Source: Paracoccus fontiphilus
Lineage (GTDB): Bacteria; Pseudomonadota; Alphaproteobacteria; Rhodobacterales; Rhodobacteraceae
NCBI RefSeq assembly: GCF_017356265.1
Contig: NZ_JAFNAW010000037.1
Coordinates: 1 to 33,653, forward strand
Direction of reading: 5' to 3'
Length of the DNA stretch: 33,653 bases
Shown here: positions 1-8,212 of the stretch, piece by piece
How positions within the stretch are numbered: position 1 is the stretch's first letter
Layout of the letters: the number at the start of each line of letters is the position of its first letter
Program-made: the position numbers and the translations under genes
Notes under the pieces: generated by a model
Seen by the model: the letters and a program-made list of their open reading frames with translations, nothing else
Databases searched by the model: none
What the model was told of the DNA's origin: nothing

Positions 1-511
1 CCGTCAGCATGTCCTCGGGCAGGGCGATCACCACGGGGCCGGGGCGGCCGGTGGTGGCGGTGGTCCAGGCGCGGGCCAGGATCTCGGGGATGCGCTCGAC
101 CCGGTCGATCTCGACCGCCCACTTCGCGACGGCGCCGAAGACCGCGCGGTAGTCGATCTCCTGGAACGCCTCGCGGCCCTTCATGGAGGTCGCCACCTGG
201 CCCACGAACAGGATCATGGGCGCGCTGTCCTGCATGGCCGTATGCACCCCGATCGAGGCATTGGTGACCCCCGGTCCCCGCGTCACCATGCAGATGCCGG
301 GGCTGCCCGTCAGCTTGCCCCAGGCCGACGCCATGAAGGCCGCGCCCCCCTCGTTGCGGCACAGCACGAAGTCCAGAACGCCTCGCGTGTCATGCAGCGC
401 ATCCAGCACCGCCAGATAGCTTTCGCCCGGCACGCCGAACGCCTTGGTCGCGCCAAGCGCCACAAGGCTTTCGACAATAAGCCGTCCCCCGTTTCGCATC
501 TTTCGTGTCAT
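1..511 (-). CDS. Thiamine-diphosphate-dependent enzyme, acetolactate-synthase-like (N-terminal part, cut by window edge)
   Basis: About 170 residues are visible, covering the N-terminal pyrimidine-binding domain of the acetolactate synthase / pyruvate oxidase / benzoylformate decarboxylase superfamily. The stretch FGVPGES, then the conserved Glu in CRNEGGAAFMA (the residue that activates the ThDP ring in this superfamily), then TRGPGVTNA and the SAPMILFVGQV stretch are all in the usual order. The ATG at 511 is preceded by AGGA at 517-520 with a 5-nt gap. The central and ThDP-pyrophosphate-binding domains lie outside the window, so the substrate cannot be named; a biosynthetic acetolactate synthase is only one option. 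It is the last visible member of a leftward series of genes, but 600 bp of non-coding DNA separates it from the sulfatase, so it probably has its own promoter. Confidence 0.85.
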   Translation of the reverse strand, partial: MTRKMRNGGRLIVESLVALGATKAFGVPGESYLAVLDALHDTRGVLDFVLCRNEGGAAFMASAWGKLTGSPGICMVTRGPGVTNASIGVHTAMQDSAPMILFVGQVATSMKGREAFQEIDYRAVFGAVAKWAVEIDRVERIPEILARAWTTATTGRPGPVVIALPEDMLT

Positions 512-1126
512 GGAGATCCTGATATTGCCCTCAAAGGGATTGCAGTTGCCCGTTCCGCCGATGTCCTGAAGATCGACACGGATCGCGAAAAAGAGCACGT
601 CACGCACACAAGGGGTTGGATGTTGCCTTCCACCAGGACGTGACCGGCCTTTCCGCTGAGACTTGACCCTTCTTGGGACTATGCTGGGCGGGACCTCGTC
701 GGGTCAAGCCATGCTGACCGGCTTCCTTTCGCTGGTCGCGGCAGCCGGCCCTGCCTTGAAGCGGGGTCCTGGCCGCACTCGGGTGGGTGACGATCCATCG
801 GGCGCCACCGGGTTCCATCCTCCGCGCAATGTCGCAGCGTGATCAAGTCAAGCGCCAATGGAAGAAGACGGCACGGCGGATGATGCCTTCGGACCGCGCG
901 ATCTCTTGAGGCAGATTGCCATGGCTTCTTTGTCGCCGCGCTGCCCGAGACAAGCTCGGCGCGACCCGCGATCGGATACGGCGGAGCTTGCGACAAGCCG
1001 TGGGCGCAAGGCATCAGCCCGGACGATGCCGTCCCGTCCGGTTTCCCACGACGCCGGCGTCGTCCTCACGGCAGACGATCCGGGCCGCCTCTGCGGCGGC
1101 CCGGCAAGCCGGACCCTGTCAGGTCA
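512..1126. other. Non-coding stretch between sulfatase and ThDP enzyme
   Basis: About 615 bases without a convincing gene. Short open frames exist on both strands but are arginine/proline-rich, lack ribosome sites and resemble no family I know. The only clear structure is the hairpin at 1080-1104 behind the sulfatase. I did not find a convincing promoter for the ThDP enzyme by eye. Confidence 0.6.
1080..1104 (-). terminator. Hairpin terminator downstream of the sulfatase gene
   Basis: A perfect 10-bp inverted repeat (CCGGGCCGCC / GGCGGCCCGG) with a 5-nt loop begins 22 bp past the sulfatase stop codon. There is no T-run on the leftward strand, so it may be an intrinsic terminator of the GC-rich alphaproteobacterial kind or a 3'-end stabilising hairpin. 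Confidence 0.6.
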
Positions 1127-3502
1127 TCACTTCAGCGTCAGGGTCACGCGCGGGATGTCCCCGGTGAAATGCGATGCCTCACCCGACCCGACCGCCTCGA
1201 CCACGGCCGTTCCCAGATCGACCCCGACATCCGCCGTCTCGTCGGCCGAGAAGACGCCCGCCTGCGTGTTCTCGATCCGGCCCTCGGCCACGGCCTTGTC
1301 GTTCACGTGGAGGATGGCCTTGCCGCCCTTGCCCGGTCCGCCGCCGTCATAGGCGAAGTCGAGCCGCAGCTTGGCCTCGCCGGGCGGCAGCGGGTCCGAA
1401 GCCGCGATGTCGAAGGTCCGCATTCCCAGCAGGTTGTAGGTATAGCCGGGCACCCCGTCCTTCATGTAAAGGGACCAGCCGCCGAACCGCCCGCCTTGGG
1501 CGATGATCGTGCCATTGGCCCCGCCTTCGGGAACCACCACGTCCGCCTCGATGGTCACGGACCGGTTCTTGACGTTCAGGAAGGCCGATTCAAGCATCCC
1601 CGTCATGCCCTTGGCCAGGGTGATGGAATTTCGTCCCGCGAACAGGTCCGGGCGTCCGACGCCGACCGGATGATCGGTCATCCGCTCGAACGACCGGTCG
1701 TCGATGGGCAACACATTGTTCCGGCGCGCCTCGTCGAGGAACAGGGCCTGCATCTCGGCCAGCTTGTCGGGATTCTCGGCCGCGAGGTCACGGGACAGGC
1801 TGAAGTCTGACCGAACATCGTAAAGCTCCCACACGTCGCCTTCCAGCGTGTTGCGGGGCTTGGCCTCCCAAGGAGCCTTGTGAATGGTCCCGGCGAACCA
1901 GCCGTCGTGATAGACGCCGCGGTTGCCCGCGATCTCGAAGTACTGCGTCGTGCGGCGCTCGGGTGCCTGTGCATCGTCGAAGGTGTAAAGCAGGCTGACG
2001 CCGTCCATCGGGGTCTGCTCGGTGCCGTTGACGCTGGTCGGCTCGGGCAGGCCTGCGGCCTCCAGGATGGTGGGCGCGACATCGATCACATGGCTGAACT
2101 GCGGGCGAACCTCGCCCCCGCGCTTGATGGCTTCCGGCCAGTGCACGACCATGCCGACGCGGGTGCCGCCGAAGTTCGAGGCGACCTGCTTGGTCCAGGT
2201 GAAGGGCGTGTTCAGCGCCACCGCCCAGCCGGACGCCATGTGCGGATAGGTTTCGGGCCGGCCCCATTTGTCGATCAGCGGCAGCATGTCCGACACCTGC
2301 TCGGCCACGCCGTTGAAATAGGTGTATTCGTTGTACATGCCGTTCTCGCCGCCCTCGGCGCTGGTTCCGTTGTCGCCGGCGATGTAGAAGACCAGCGTGT
2401 TGTCCATCTCGTCGAGATCGCCGATGGTCTGGATCATGCGGCCGATCTCGTGGTCGGTGTATTCGGTGAAGGCGGCGAAGACCTCGGCCTGACGGGCGAA
2501 CAGCCGCCGCTCGTCCTGGGACAGGTCGTCCCAATCCCGAATCGCTTCGGGCTTGGGGGCAAGGACGGTGCCCTGCGGCACCACGCCGGCCTCGATCTGA
2601 CGGGCCAGCGTCTGCTCGCGCAGCGCGTCCCAGCCCTGGTCGAACCTGCCTTTCCAGCGGTCGATCCATTCCTGCGGCACATGGTGCGGGGCGTGGACAG
2701 CACCGGGTGCGAAATAGACGAAGAACGGCTTGTCGGGCGTCATCGCCTGCTGGTGCCGAATCCACTTGATCGACTGATCGGTCATGTCGGTCATGAAGTG
2801 ATAGTCGGGCCTTTCCGGCGGCTCGACCGGGGTGACGCCATCGATGACATAGGGCGCCCATTGGTTCGTCTCGCCGCCGATGAAGCCGTAGAACTTGTCG
2901 AAACCCTGATGGGTCGGCCAGCGGTCGTAGGGGCCGGAAACGCTGGTCTCCCAGGCGGCCGTCTCGTGCCACTTGCCGAAGGCCGCCGTGCTGTAGCCGT
3001 TCAGGCGCAGGATCTCGGCCAGGGGCGCGACCGAATTCGGGATCTTGCCGGTCGCGCCGGGAAAGCCCGTCGCCAGTTCCGTGATGAAGCCCATCGAGGC
3101 GACATGGTGGTTGCGGCCGGACTTCAGCGCCGCGCGCGTGGGCGAACACAGGGCCGCGGTGTGAAAGGCGGTAAAGCGCAGGCCCTCATCAGCCAGGGCG
3201 TCCAGGCTGGGCGTGGTGATCGGCCCGCCAAAGGAACTGGTGGCACCGAAGCCCAGGTCGTCGATCAGCACGATCACGACGTTGGGCGCCCCTTCGGGCG
3301 CGGTGACCGAAAAGGGCTTGGGCAGCGTGGCCTTGCGGGCATCCACCTCGGTGATCGGCGCGGCGGCGGGCGGCAGGATGGGCAGGATGGTGCGGTCCAT
3401 CGCCCCCTGTTCCTGGGCGCCGGCCATGGAGGCCGCGCAGGCCGACAGGACGCAGACGAGGACAGCGCCTCTCATGCGATGGTCATGCGTGGACTTCGAC
3501 AT
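1127..3502 (-). CDS. Exported arylsulfatase (Cys-type formylglycine sulfatase)
   Basis: This 791-residue protein belongs to the type I sulfatase family, which hydrolyses sulfate esters in the periplasm or outside the cell. A signal peptide covers about residues 1-29 (hydrophobic run, then SMAGAQ). VIVLIDDLGFG at 76-86 carries the paired Asp of the metal site, and LCSPTRAALKSGR contains the C-x-P-x-R signature with Cys119 as the residue expected to be oxidised to formylglycine. GKWHE and the later AGDNGTSAEG stretch give further active-site blocks. The C-terminal third is a beta-rich domain usual in long arylsulfatases. The ATG at 3502 has AGGGA 8 nt upstream. The substrate is unknown; sulfated polysaccharide or small aryl sulfates are possible. 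No formylglycine-generating enzyme or anaerobic maturase is visible in the window, so maturation must come from elsewhere. Confidence 0.93.
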   Translation of the reverse strand: MSKSTHDHRMRGAVLVCVLSACAASMAGAQEQGAMDRTILPILPPAAAPITEVDARKATLPKPFSVTAPEGAPNVVIVLIDDLGFGATSSFGGPITTPSLDALADEGLRFTAFHTAALCSPTRAALKSGRNHHVASMGFITELATGFPGATGKIPNSVAPLAEILRLNGYSTAAFGKWHETAAWETSVSGPYDRWPTHQGFDKFYGFIGGETNQWAPYVIDGVTPVEPPERPDYHFMTDMTDQSIKWIRHQQAMTPDKPFFVYFAPGAVHAPHHVPQEWIDRWKGRFDQGWDALREQTLARQIEAGVVPQGTVLAPKPEAIRDWDDLSQDERRLFARQAEVFAAFTEYTDHEIGRMIQTIGDLDEMDNTLVFYIAGDNGTSAEGGENGMYNEYTYFNGVAEQVSDMLPLIDKWGRPETYPHMASGWAVALNTPFTWTKQVASNFGGTRVGMVVHWPEAIKRGGEVRPQFSHVIDVAPTILEAAGLPEPTSVNGTEQTPMDGVSLLYTFDDAQAPERRTTQYFEIAGNRGVYHDGWFAGTIHKAPWEAKPRNTLEGDVWELYDVRSDFSLSRDLAAENPDKLAEMQALFLDEARRNNVLPIDDRSFERMTDHPVGVGRPDLFAGRNSITLAKGMTGMLESAFLNVKNRSVTIEADVVVPEGGANGTIIAQGGRFGGWSLYMKDGVPGYTYNLLGMRTFDIAASDPLPPGEAKLRLDFAYDGGGPGKGGKAILHVNDKAVAEGRIENTQAGVFSADETADVGVDLGTAVVEAVGSGEASHFTGDIPRVTLTLK

Positions 3503-3841
3503 CGGTTATCCCTTTCGTGCGGGCGTATTGCACAGGTCGGTTCCGCGGGCGGCACAGGGGCGATTTGCCGGGCGGAAAGACACTGTTCGCTGCCGCGTCG
3601 TCATCCCCATGCCACACCCGTTCGTTCCAAAGCCGGGTTTCCGCTGGATCGGTCTTCAGGTCACACAGCCGCCGGTCCCCGCGGCCGAACGACGCCATGC
3701 GGCGGCGGCGTTCCCGCCGGGCTGGAACCCGGCCGCAGTTCCTTCGGCGCCTCGTCGTTGCAGGCATGGGCCTGGCACTCTCCGGCATCGCCCGGCATGT
3801 GGTCCGGGCGACTGCCGCGACAGGGATCGGTCACACGCATC
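3503..3841. other. Intergenic region upstream of the sulfatase
   Basis: About 340 bases with no supported gene. The sulfatase promoter should lie here, but I could not pick out a clear -35/-10 pair. A weak 6-bp hairpin (GCCCGG-N8-CCGGGC, 3790-3809) lies about 30 bp past the stop of the outer-membrane protein gene and may end its transcript. Confidence 0.5.
3790..3809 (-). terminator. Possible weak terminator after the outer-membrane protein gene
   Basis: GCCCGG and CCGGGC pair around an 8-nt loop, about 30 bp past the stop codon at 3842. The stem is short and no T-run follows, so support is weak. Confidence 0.3.
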
Positions 3842-4591
3842 TCAGAACCGGTATGTCGCACCGATGATCGGCCCTGAGAATTCGAACGACGCTTCACCGA
3901 AATCCGTTTCCCAAGACGATTCGAGGTGGCGATAGCCGCCCTGGAGCGCCCAGTTGTCGTTCACGCGATAGCCGACCGTCGCCAGGGCCTGCCAGCTGTC
4001 GCTTTCCCCGGTCCCTCCGGCGTCGAGGAACAGCGTGCCGAAGGTCCTTTCGTTGAAGTCCATTCGAAGGCGCACGGCAAGAAGCGGATCGACCCAGTTG
4101 TTGTCCTGGCTGAACGTCTGGGTCGGCGCCAGCGCACCCACAAGGGTGGTATCCAGATCCAGCCAGTAGGCGCGGAAGCCGGCGCCCGCGTCGAAGGAAA
4201 CCCCGGGTTCCTCGTACACCCGATAAATGGCATACCCGCTGAGAGCGGTCACCTCGGTCCTGACCTCGGCCCTTGAAAACAGGACACCCACCGGGGTGTC
4301 GGCATCGGCCGAAAGCTTGAAGTGGAACAGGTCGCCGATGATCCCCCAGGGTCCGTTCCGCGCCTCGCCGACTCCCATGAAGGCGAAGTCCAGGTTGTCG
4401 AGCGCATCGCTGAAGCTAAGGTCCGCATCCACCTCTCCGCGCGGCGTGTCCGCGGTCACGTTCGTTTCGTTGAACCAGACATACATCGAAATGGTAGAGG
4501 TCCAGCCGCCGTCCTGCGCAAGCGCCGCGCCCGACGACAAGGCCAGAAGAACTGAACCACCAACGATCTTCTTGAGACTTCCTGCAGACAT
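3842..4591 (-). CDS. Small outer-membrane beta-barrel protein
   Basis: The 249-residue product has a signal peptide (about 1-25, cleavage after SGAALA) followed by alternating polar/hydrophobic strands. It ends in an aromatic-rich strand finishing with Tyr-Arg-Phe, the C-terminal Phe signature read by the BAM machinery. Repeated strand pairs such as WALQGGYRHLESSW near the end fit an 8- to 12-strand barrel. The ATG at 4591 has GGAGGG upstream at good spacing. An FNR/FixK-type palindrome lies 121 bp upstream, with a fitting -10 hexamer, so expression is probably switched on at low oxygen or by nitric oxide. The protein is too small to be an MtrB-like electron conduit, which has about 28 strands. 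Its function is not known. Confidence 0.85.
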   Translation of the reverse strand: MSAGSLKKIVGGSVLLALSSGAALAQDGGWTSTISMYVWFNETNVTADTPRGEVDADLSFSDALDNLDFAFMGVGEARNGPWGIIGDLFHFKLSADADTPVGVLFSRAEVRTEVTALSGYAIYRVYEEPGVSFDAGAGFRAYWLDLDTTLVGALAPTQTFSQDNNWVDPLLAVRLRMDFNERTFGTLFLDAGGTGESDSWQALATVGYRVNDNWALQGGYRHLESSWETDFGEASFEFSGPIIGATYRF

Positions 4592-4677
4592 CGCCAGCCC
4601 TCCGGCATTGTGTCACTGCCCGTCCGTGCCGCCAGCGTGGATTTCCCGTCGCGGCTTTCGGCCGGCACGCCAAATAA

Positions 4678-4683
4678 ATGCTA
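4678..4683 (-). promoter_or_regulatory. Candidate -10 element of the FNR-type promoter
   Basis: Read leftward, TAGCAT matches four of six bases of the -10 consensus. If the palindrome at 4704-4721 is centred at -41.5, as in class II FNR/CRP promoters, transcription would start near 4671 and this hexamer falls exactly at -12 to -7. Confidence 0.45.
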
Positions 4684-4703
4684 AGTCCGCGAGGCTTGCA
4701 CAT

Positions 4704-4721
4704 CATTGATCCAGATCAATG
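4704..4721 (-). promoter_or_regulatory. FNR/FixK-type binding site upstream of the outer-membrane protein gene
   Basis: CATTGAT-CCAG-ATCAATG is a perfect 18-bp palindrome containing the FNR/FixK/Anr consensus TTGAT-N4-ATCAA. Its outer CA/TG bases are the same as in the second site at 9391-9408, which suggests one regulator reads both. It could serve FnrL, FixK or a DNR/NNR-type nitric oxide regulator; sequence alone does not decide. Confidence 0.85.
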
Positions 4722-4808
4722 GTGCCGCGAGCAGCAGGCCGCTGGAAGGCTGTTCCGGTTCCCGGCCGTCCGACAGGGATTGCGCCCCCAATCTGCGGCT
4801 GCGCCGCA

Positions 4809-6791
4809 TCACGGTAGCTGGAGGAGGCCTTCATTGCCGGGATTTGCGGCCCGAGCCCGCGCTAGGGCATCCCGCGCCGCGGCGGCGTCATTCATCGCGG
4901 CATGGAGGCGAACCACCATCGACCAGGCCTCGACAAGCTGCGGGTCCAGCCGGACCGCCTGCTCGAAGGCGCGAAGCGCAAGGGAAAAGTTGCGCGCCTG
5001 AAGCGCCGCCCCGCCGATCTGAAGGTGGGTTTCCGGGAAATCGGCCCGCAGCATCAATGCGTCCCGCCATTCCTGGCGCGCGCGCGCCAAGGCCGCGTGA
5101 TGGGGCGATCCGGGTGGCGGATTGGCGTCTAGCAAGGCCTTTGCCGCCGCCTCGCGCACGGACCGGGCCGGATCGGACAAGAGCGGCGCCAGTGCGGCCA
5201 GGCGATCCTCGGGCGGAAGGCTGCGCAGGGTGCCGGCGGCGGCGGCGCGCACCAGGGGATCGGCATCGGGCAGCAGGTCGATAACGCGATCGGCAGCCGC
5301 CTGGTCGGGGACCGCGCCAAGCAGGTCAAGGGCGGTGGCGCGCACGATGCCCGACCCTTCCCGCCATTCCGCAAGGTCCAGAAGCTGCGGCACCCAACCC
5401 TGCGGGTCAAGCCGGGCGGCGGCGATGGTGGTGGCGAAGTGCGGGCCGCGATGCGGGCTGTCGGGAAAACGCGCCTCAAGCTCTGCCGCGGCCCAGGCGG
5501 CATCGCGGTCCTTGTGGCAGTCGGTGCAGGCGTCGGGCGATCCGGTGACCGCCAGATCAGGACGCGGAACGCGAAAGCTGTGGTCGCGGCGCCTGTCCAC
5601 GCCCATGTAGGTGCGCTCGATCATGTGGCAGGACACGCATTGCGCGCCGGGGCTGTCCTCGGGGTGGAAATGGTGCTCGGGGGCATCATAGGTCCTGAGC
5701 GGCAGCGACGGGAACTGCGGGTTTCCTGCGGGGGAATGGCATTGCGTGCAGACGGCATTGCCCTCGGCGCGGAGCGTGGCCGAATGCGGCTCGTGGCAGG
5801 CCGAGCAGCGGACCCCCTTGGCGTGCATCTTGGATTGCAGGAACGAGCCGCCCTCGAACACCTCGTCCAGGATCGACCCGTCGGGACCGTAAAGGCCCGC
5901 GCGCAGCAGCGTCATCGAAAAGGCGTCGTGATAGGGCGTGCCCGGCGGGGGGTTTCCATCCAGCATCGCCTCTCGCCGGGAATGGCAGGACAGGCACTGC
6001 ATGACCTCGGCCTGTTGCGAGGCGCCCGGGTCCACAGTCAGGCCCAAGCGGGGCTGCGCCGCGGCAGCCCTGGCGTCTTCGGGCTGGCGCGCCCAGGCGA
6101 CGTGGTCGGAGCCTGGTCCGTGGCAGGCTTCGCAGCCGACGCCGATCTCGGCCATTTCGGGGGCGAAGCTGTCCGTGGCGGGGCTGTAGTTCCGGCTGTA
6201 GCCGGTGGCGTGGCATTCCGCGCAGCGTCCGTCCCAGTTCTTGTAAGATCCGGTCCAGTGAAATCCGTCCGTCGCAGGCGGGGGTGGTCCGGGGAACACC
6301 GGATACCATCGCTCCCCCTCGACATCCCAGGCGATGTCATAGGTCTGGACCCGCCCCGGTTCCGGCGACAGCAGGTATTGCTGCAACGGATCGACACCGG
6401 CAACGCCCACCACCTCATAGGCGCGACGCCGGCCATCGGGACCTTCCGTCTCGATCAGGTACTTGCCGTCGTCCCGGTAAAACCGCGTTTCCTGCCCGCC
6501 ATGCGCGAAGGTGACATCGTCGAAATCGCCAAGAACCGTGGTCTCGTCGGGAAGCGTCCACGCCTTCGCGTGGTCCGACTGCGTCCAGTCCGAACCAGCG
6601 GTGTCATGACAGCCGACGCAGGCCGCCGAGCCGACATGGGCGGGTTCCGCGCGGGCACCCCCCGCCCCGGCAGATGTCAGGACAAGCGCAGCCACCAGAA
6701 GGGCCAAGCGCAACGCTGATGTCCGAAGGCCCTTCGCCAGAGGTGCTTGCCGCCATTCATCGCCCAGATGCCTGATCCGGCACCCGCCCAT
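4809..6791 (-). CDS. Octaheme c-type cytochrome with HEAT-like and TPR-like C-terminal repeats
   Basis: About 660 residues from the ATG at 6791; longer starts are TTG/GTG and overlap the upstream gene. A hydrophobic signal segment (about 28-48, ending GGARA) targets it to the periplasm. Eight CXXCH haem-c sites lie at about residues 58, 190, 220, 266, 329, 348, 385 and 422 (CVGCH, CAECH, CEACH, CLSCH, CSACH, CTQCH, CVSCH, CTDCH). They are followed by HEAT-like alpha repeats (about 470-560) and a TPR-like segment (about 580-650). The spacing looks like cytochrome c554-type doubled haem motifs. None of the sites is CXXCK, so it is not an obvious NrfA or octaheme nitrite reductase. The role is probably periplasmic electron transfer, with the repeats as a docking surface (inference). 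It follows the lipoprotein gene closely and shares its direction. Confidence 0.88.
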   Translation of the reverse strand: MGGCRIRHLGDEWRQAPLAKGLRTSALRLALLVAALVLTSAGAGGARAEPAHVGSAACVGCHDTAGSDWTQSDHAKAWTLPDETTVLGDFDDVTFAHGGQETRFYRDDGKYLIETEGPDGRRRAYEVVGVAGVDPLQQYLLSPEPGRVQTYDIAWDVEGERWYPVFPGPPPPATDGFHWTGSYKNWDGRCAECHATGYSRNYSPATDSFAPEMAEIGVGCEACHGPGSDHVAWARQPEDARAAAAQPRLGLTVDPGASQQAEVMQCLSCHSRREAMLDGNPPPGTPYHDAFSMTLLRAGLYGPDGSILDEVFEGGSFLQSKMHAKGVRCSACHEPHSATLRAEGNAVCTQCHSPAGNPQFPSLPLRTYDAPEHHFHPEDSPGAQCVSCHMIERTYMGVDRRRDHSFRVPRPDLAVTGSPDACTDCHKDRDAAWAAAELEARFPDSPHRGPHFATTIAAARLDPQGWVPQLLDLAEWREGSGIVRATALDLLGAVPDQAAADRVIDLLPDADPLVRAAAAGTLRSLPPEDRLAALAPLLSDPARSVREAAAKALLDANPPPGSPHHAALARARQEWRDALMLRADFPETHLQIGGAALQARNFSLALRAFEQAVRLDPQLVEAWSMVVRLHAAMNDAAAARDALARARAANPGNEGLLQLP

Positions 6792-6840
6792 GCTGTCCGT
6801 GCAGCAAACCTCTGGACCAACTTCCCGCACGGCCGCGACA

Positions 6841-7962
6841 TCAGTTCCCAAGGATGCGGATCGGCGAAGCCGTCAGGATCTGGGTCAGCGCGGGCGAGGT
6901 GTCCTCGCCAAAGCGGCCCACGGTGTTCAGCCCCGCGCCGATCAGCTTGACCACCTCGGGCGAGCCCGCGAACTTGGAATGGCTGCCGGAACTGGAATCC
7001 CGGATCTCGGACAGATCGATCACGGTCACGCCCAGTCGTTCAAGCTGCTGCGGGTTTGCGGCCCCCACGCGGGGAACGCCGCCGGCGATCCGCGACGAAA
7101 CGCGCAGCGCGCGGTCGTCCCTGGACACGAGAACATAGATCTTTTCACGGATCTCGGGAGAAAGCTGGATCAACTGCGTGCGAAACAGGTCGACGTCGAT
7201 GTCCGGAGAAGCCAGCATGATGTGGTTGATCGTGCCCCTGCGGCCCAGGGTGCCGGCCTGCTGAAGATCGACAAGCCCCTCCATGGTCAGAAGCGTGCCC
7301 ATCGAATGCGCGAAGACGCTTGAGCTTTCGGCGTTTGTCTGCGCCATGAGATTGGCGATCTGCTTGATCTTGCCACGTGCCACCAGGGCGCTGTTGAGGT
7401 CGTAGACATAGCGCGACGCGTTCGCGGCCGAGGCCCATGTGAACAGGATCGGCACCCCTTGGAAGCCCGTATCCTCGACAAACTGCGCCAGCCGCAGCAA
7501 GGCGTCCGTGGTGGTGTTGTTGTAGCCGTGCACGAACAGCAGCAACTCACGCTCGCCGCGCGGCCGCGCGGCCAGTTCGCGGTTGATCGCGGCGACCATG
7601 GCGGCGTCGTTGCCATAGATGACGGCATTCACCGCCGAGAATTCTGTCCGGGGGTCCGGCGGCAGTTGTTCGGGCCGTTCAAGCTGACCCACGACATGCG
7701 TGGGAGGCACCGTCACCTCGGCCGAGGCGAGGCCAAGCAGATGCGCCCGGTCGGCCGACAGGAACACGCCCGGCTCCTCGGACGCCCGCCGCGTCGTGGC
7801 GATGAAGATGCGATGCCGGCTGACCTCGGGGGCGGTGCTTGCCGGGATCGCGGCGTTTTCTATCCCGATGATTTCAGGAGGACGGGTGCACCCGATCAGA
7901 AGCACGGAGATCAGGACAAGCAGCGCGGCGGGCATGCCGCGATGGTCACCGACGACAGGCAT
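6841..7962 (-). CDS. Alpha/beta-hydrolase lipoprotein (DUF900 type)
   Basis: The 373-residue protein has a lipoprotein signal: a hydrophobic run followed by the lipobox LIGC, with Cys25 as the acylation site. The body is an alpha/beta hydrolase of the DUF900 family. FVHGYNN (about 143-149) forms the oxyanion-hole region, AHSMG (Ser220) is the nucleophile elbow, and ASPDIDVDLF supplies the likely acid. A C-terminal His in GSHSKFAG may complete the triad. The ATG at 7962 is chosen because a perfect AGGAGG stands 4 nt upstream; longer in-frame starts lack one. It lies between the alcohol dehydrogenase and the octaheme cytochrome, all reading leftward. The substrate is unknown; esterase or lipase activity is the family-level guess. 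Confidence 0.88.
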   Translation of the reverse strand: MPVVGDHRGMPAALLVLISVLLIGCTRPPEIIGIENAAIPASTAPEVSRHRIFIATTRRASEEPGVFLSADRAHLLGLASAEVTVPPTHVVGQLERPEQLPPDPRTEFSAVNAVIYGNDAAMVAAINRELAARPRGERELLLFVHGYNNTTTDALLRLAQFVEDTGFQGVPILFTWASAANASRYVYDLNSALVARGKIKQIANLMAQTNAESSSVFAHSMGTLLTMEGLVDLQQAGTLGRRGTINHIMLASPDIDVDLFRTQLIQLSPEIREKIYVLVSRDDRALRVSSRIAGGVPRVGAANPQQLERLGVTVIDLSEIRDSSSGSHSKFAGSPEVVKLIGAGLNTVGRFGEDTSPALTQILTASPIRILGN

Positions 7963-8212
7963 GAGGCCTCCTCTTCGCACGTCGATCCGCTCCAGCATCA
8001 TCATCGTAATTCGCCGCCCGGCCGTTGAACACGGAAATCTTGGTCGCGAAGCACCCGCCATCCGAGGCGAACAGGCTTCTCCGCCTGGCTGCGGACAGCG
8101 GGAGAACCTGCCGCCCCGGCATCGTGCTGTCGGCAATGAACCCATAAGGCCCGGCACATTCCAGACCGGTGGCGGGCCCCTCCCCCATCCATCATCCGAT
8201 CAATTCGCCCCC

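Noticed and set aside
1880..3877. Open frame of 665 codons on the plus strand
   Set aside because: It is antisense to the sulfatase, which has clear motifs, signal peptide and ribosome site; the plus-strand product has no recognisable domain. High GC keeps such frames open.
5439..6719. Open frame of 426 codons on the plus strand
   Set aside because: It is antisense to the octaheme cytochrome, whose eight haem motifs prove the leftward frame.
3842..6791. MtrABC-like outer-membrane electron conduit made of the octaheme cytochrome and the barrel protein
   Set aside because: The barrel has only 249 residues, far too small for an MtrB-like 28-strand pore, and no surface decahaem protein is present. 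A looser functional link remains possible.
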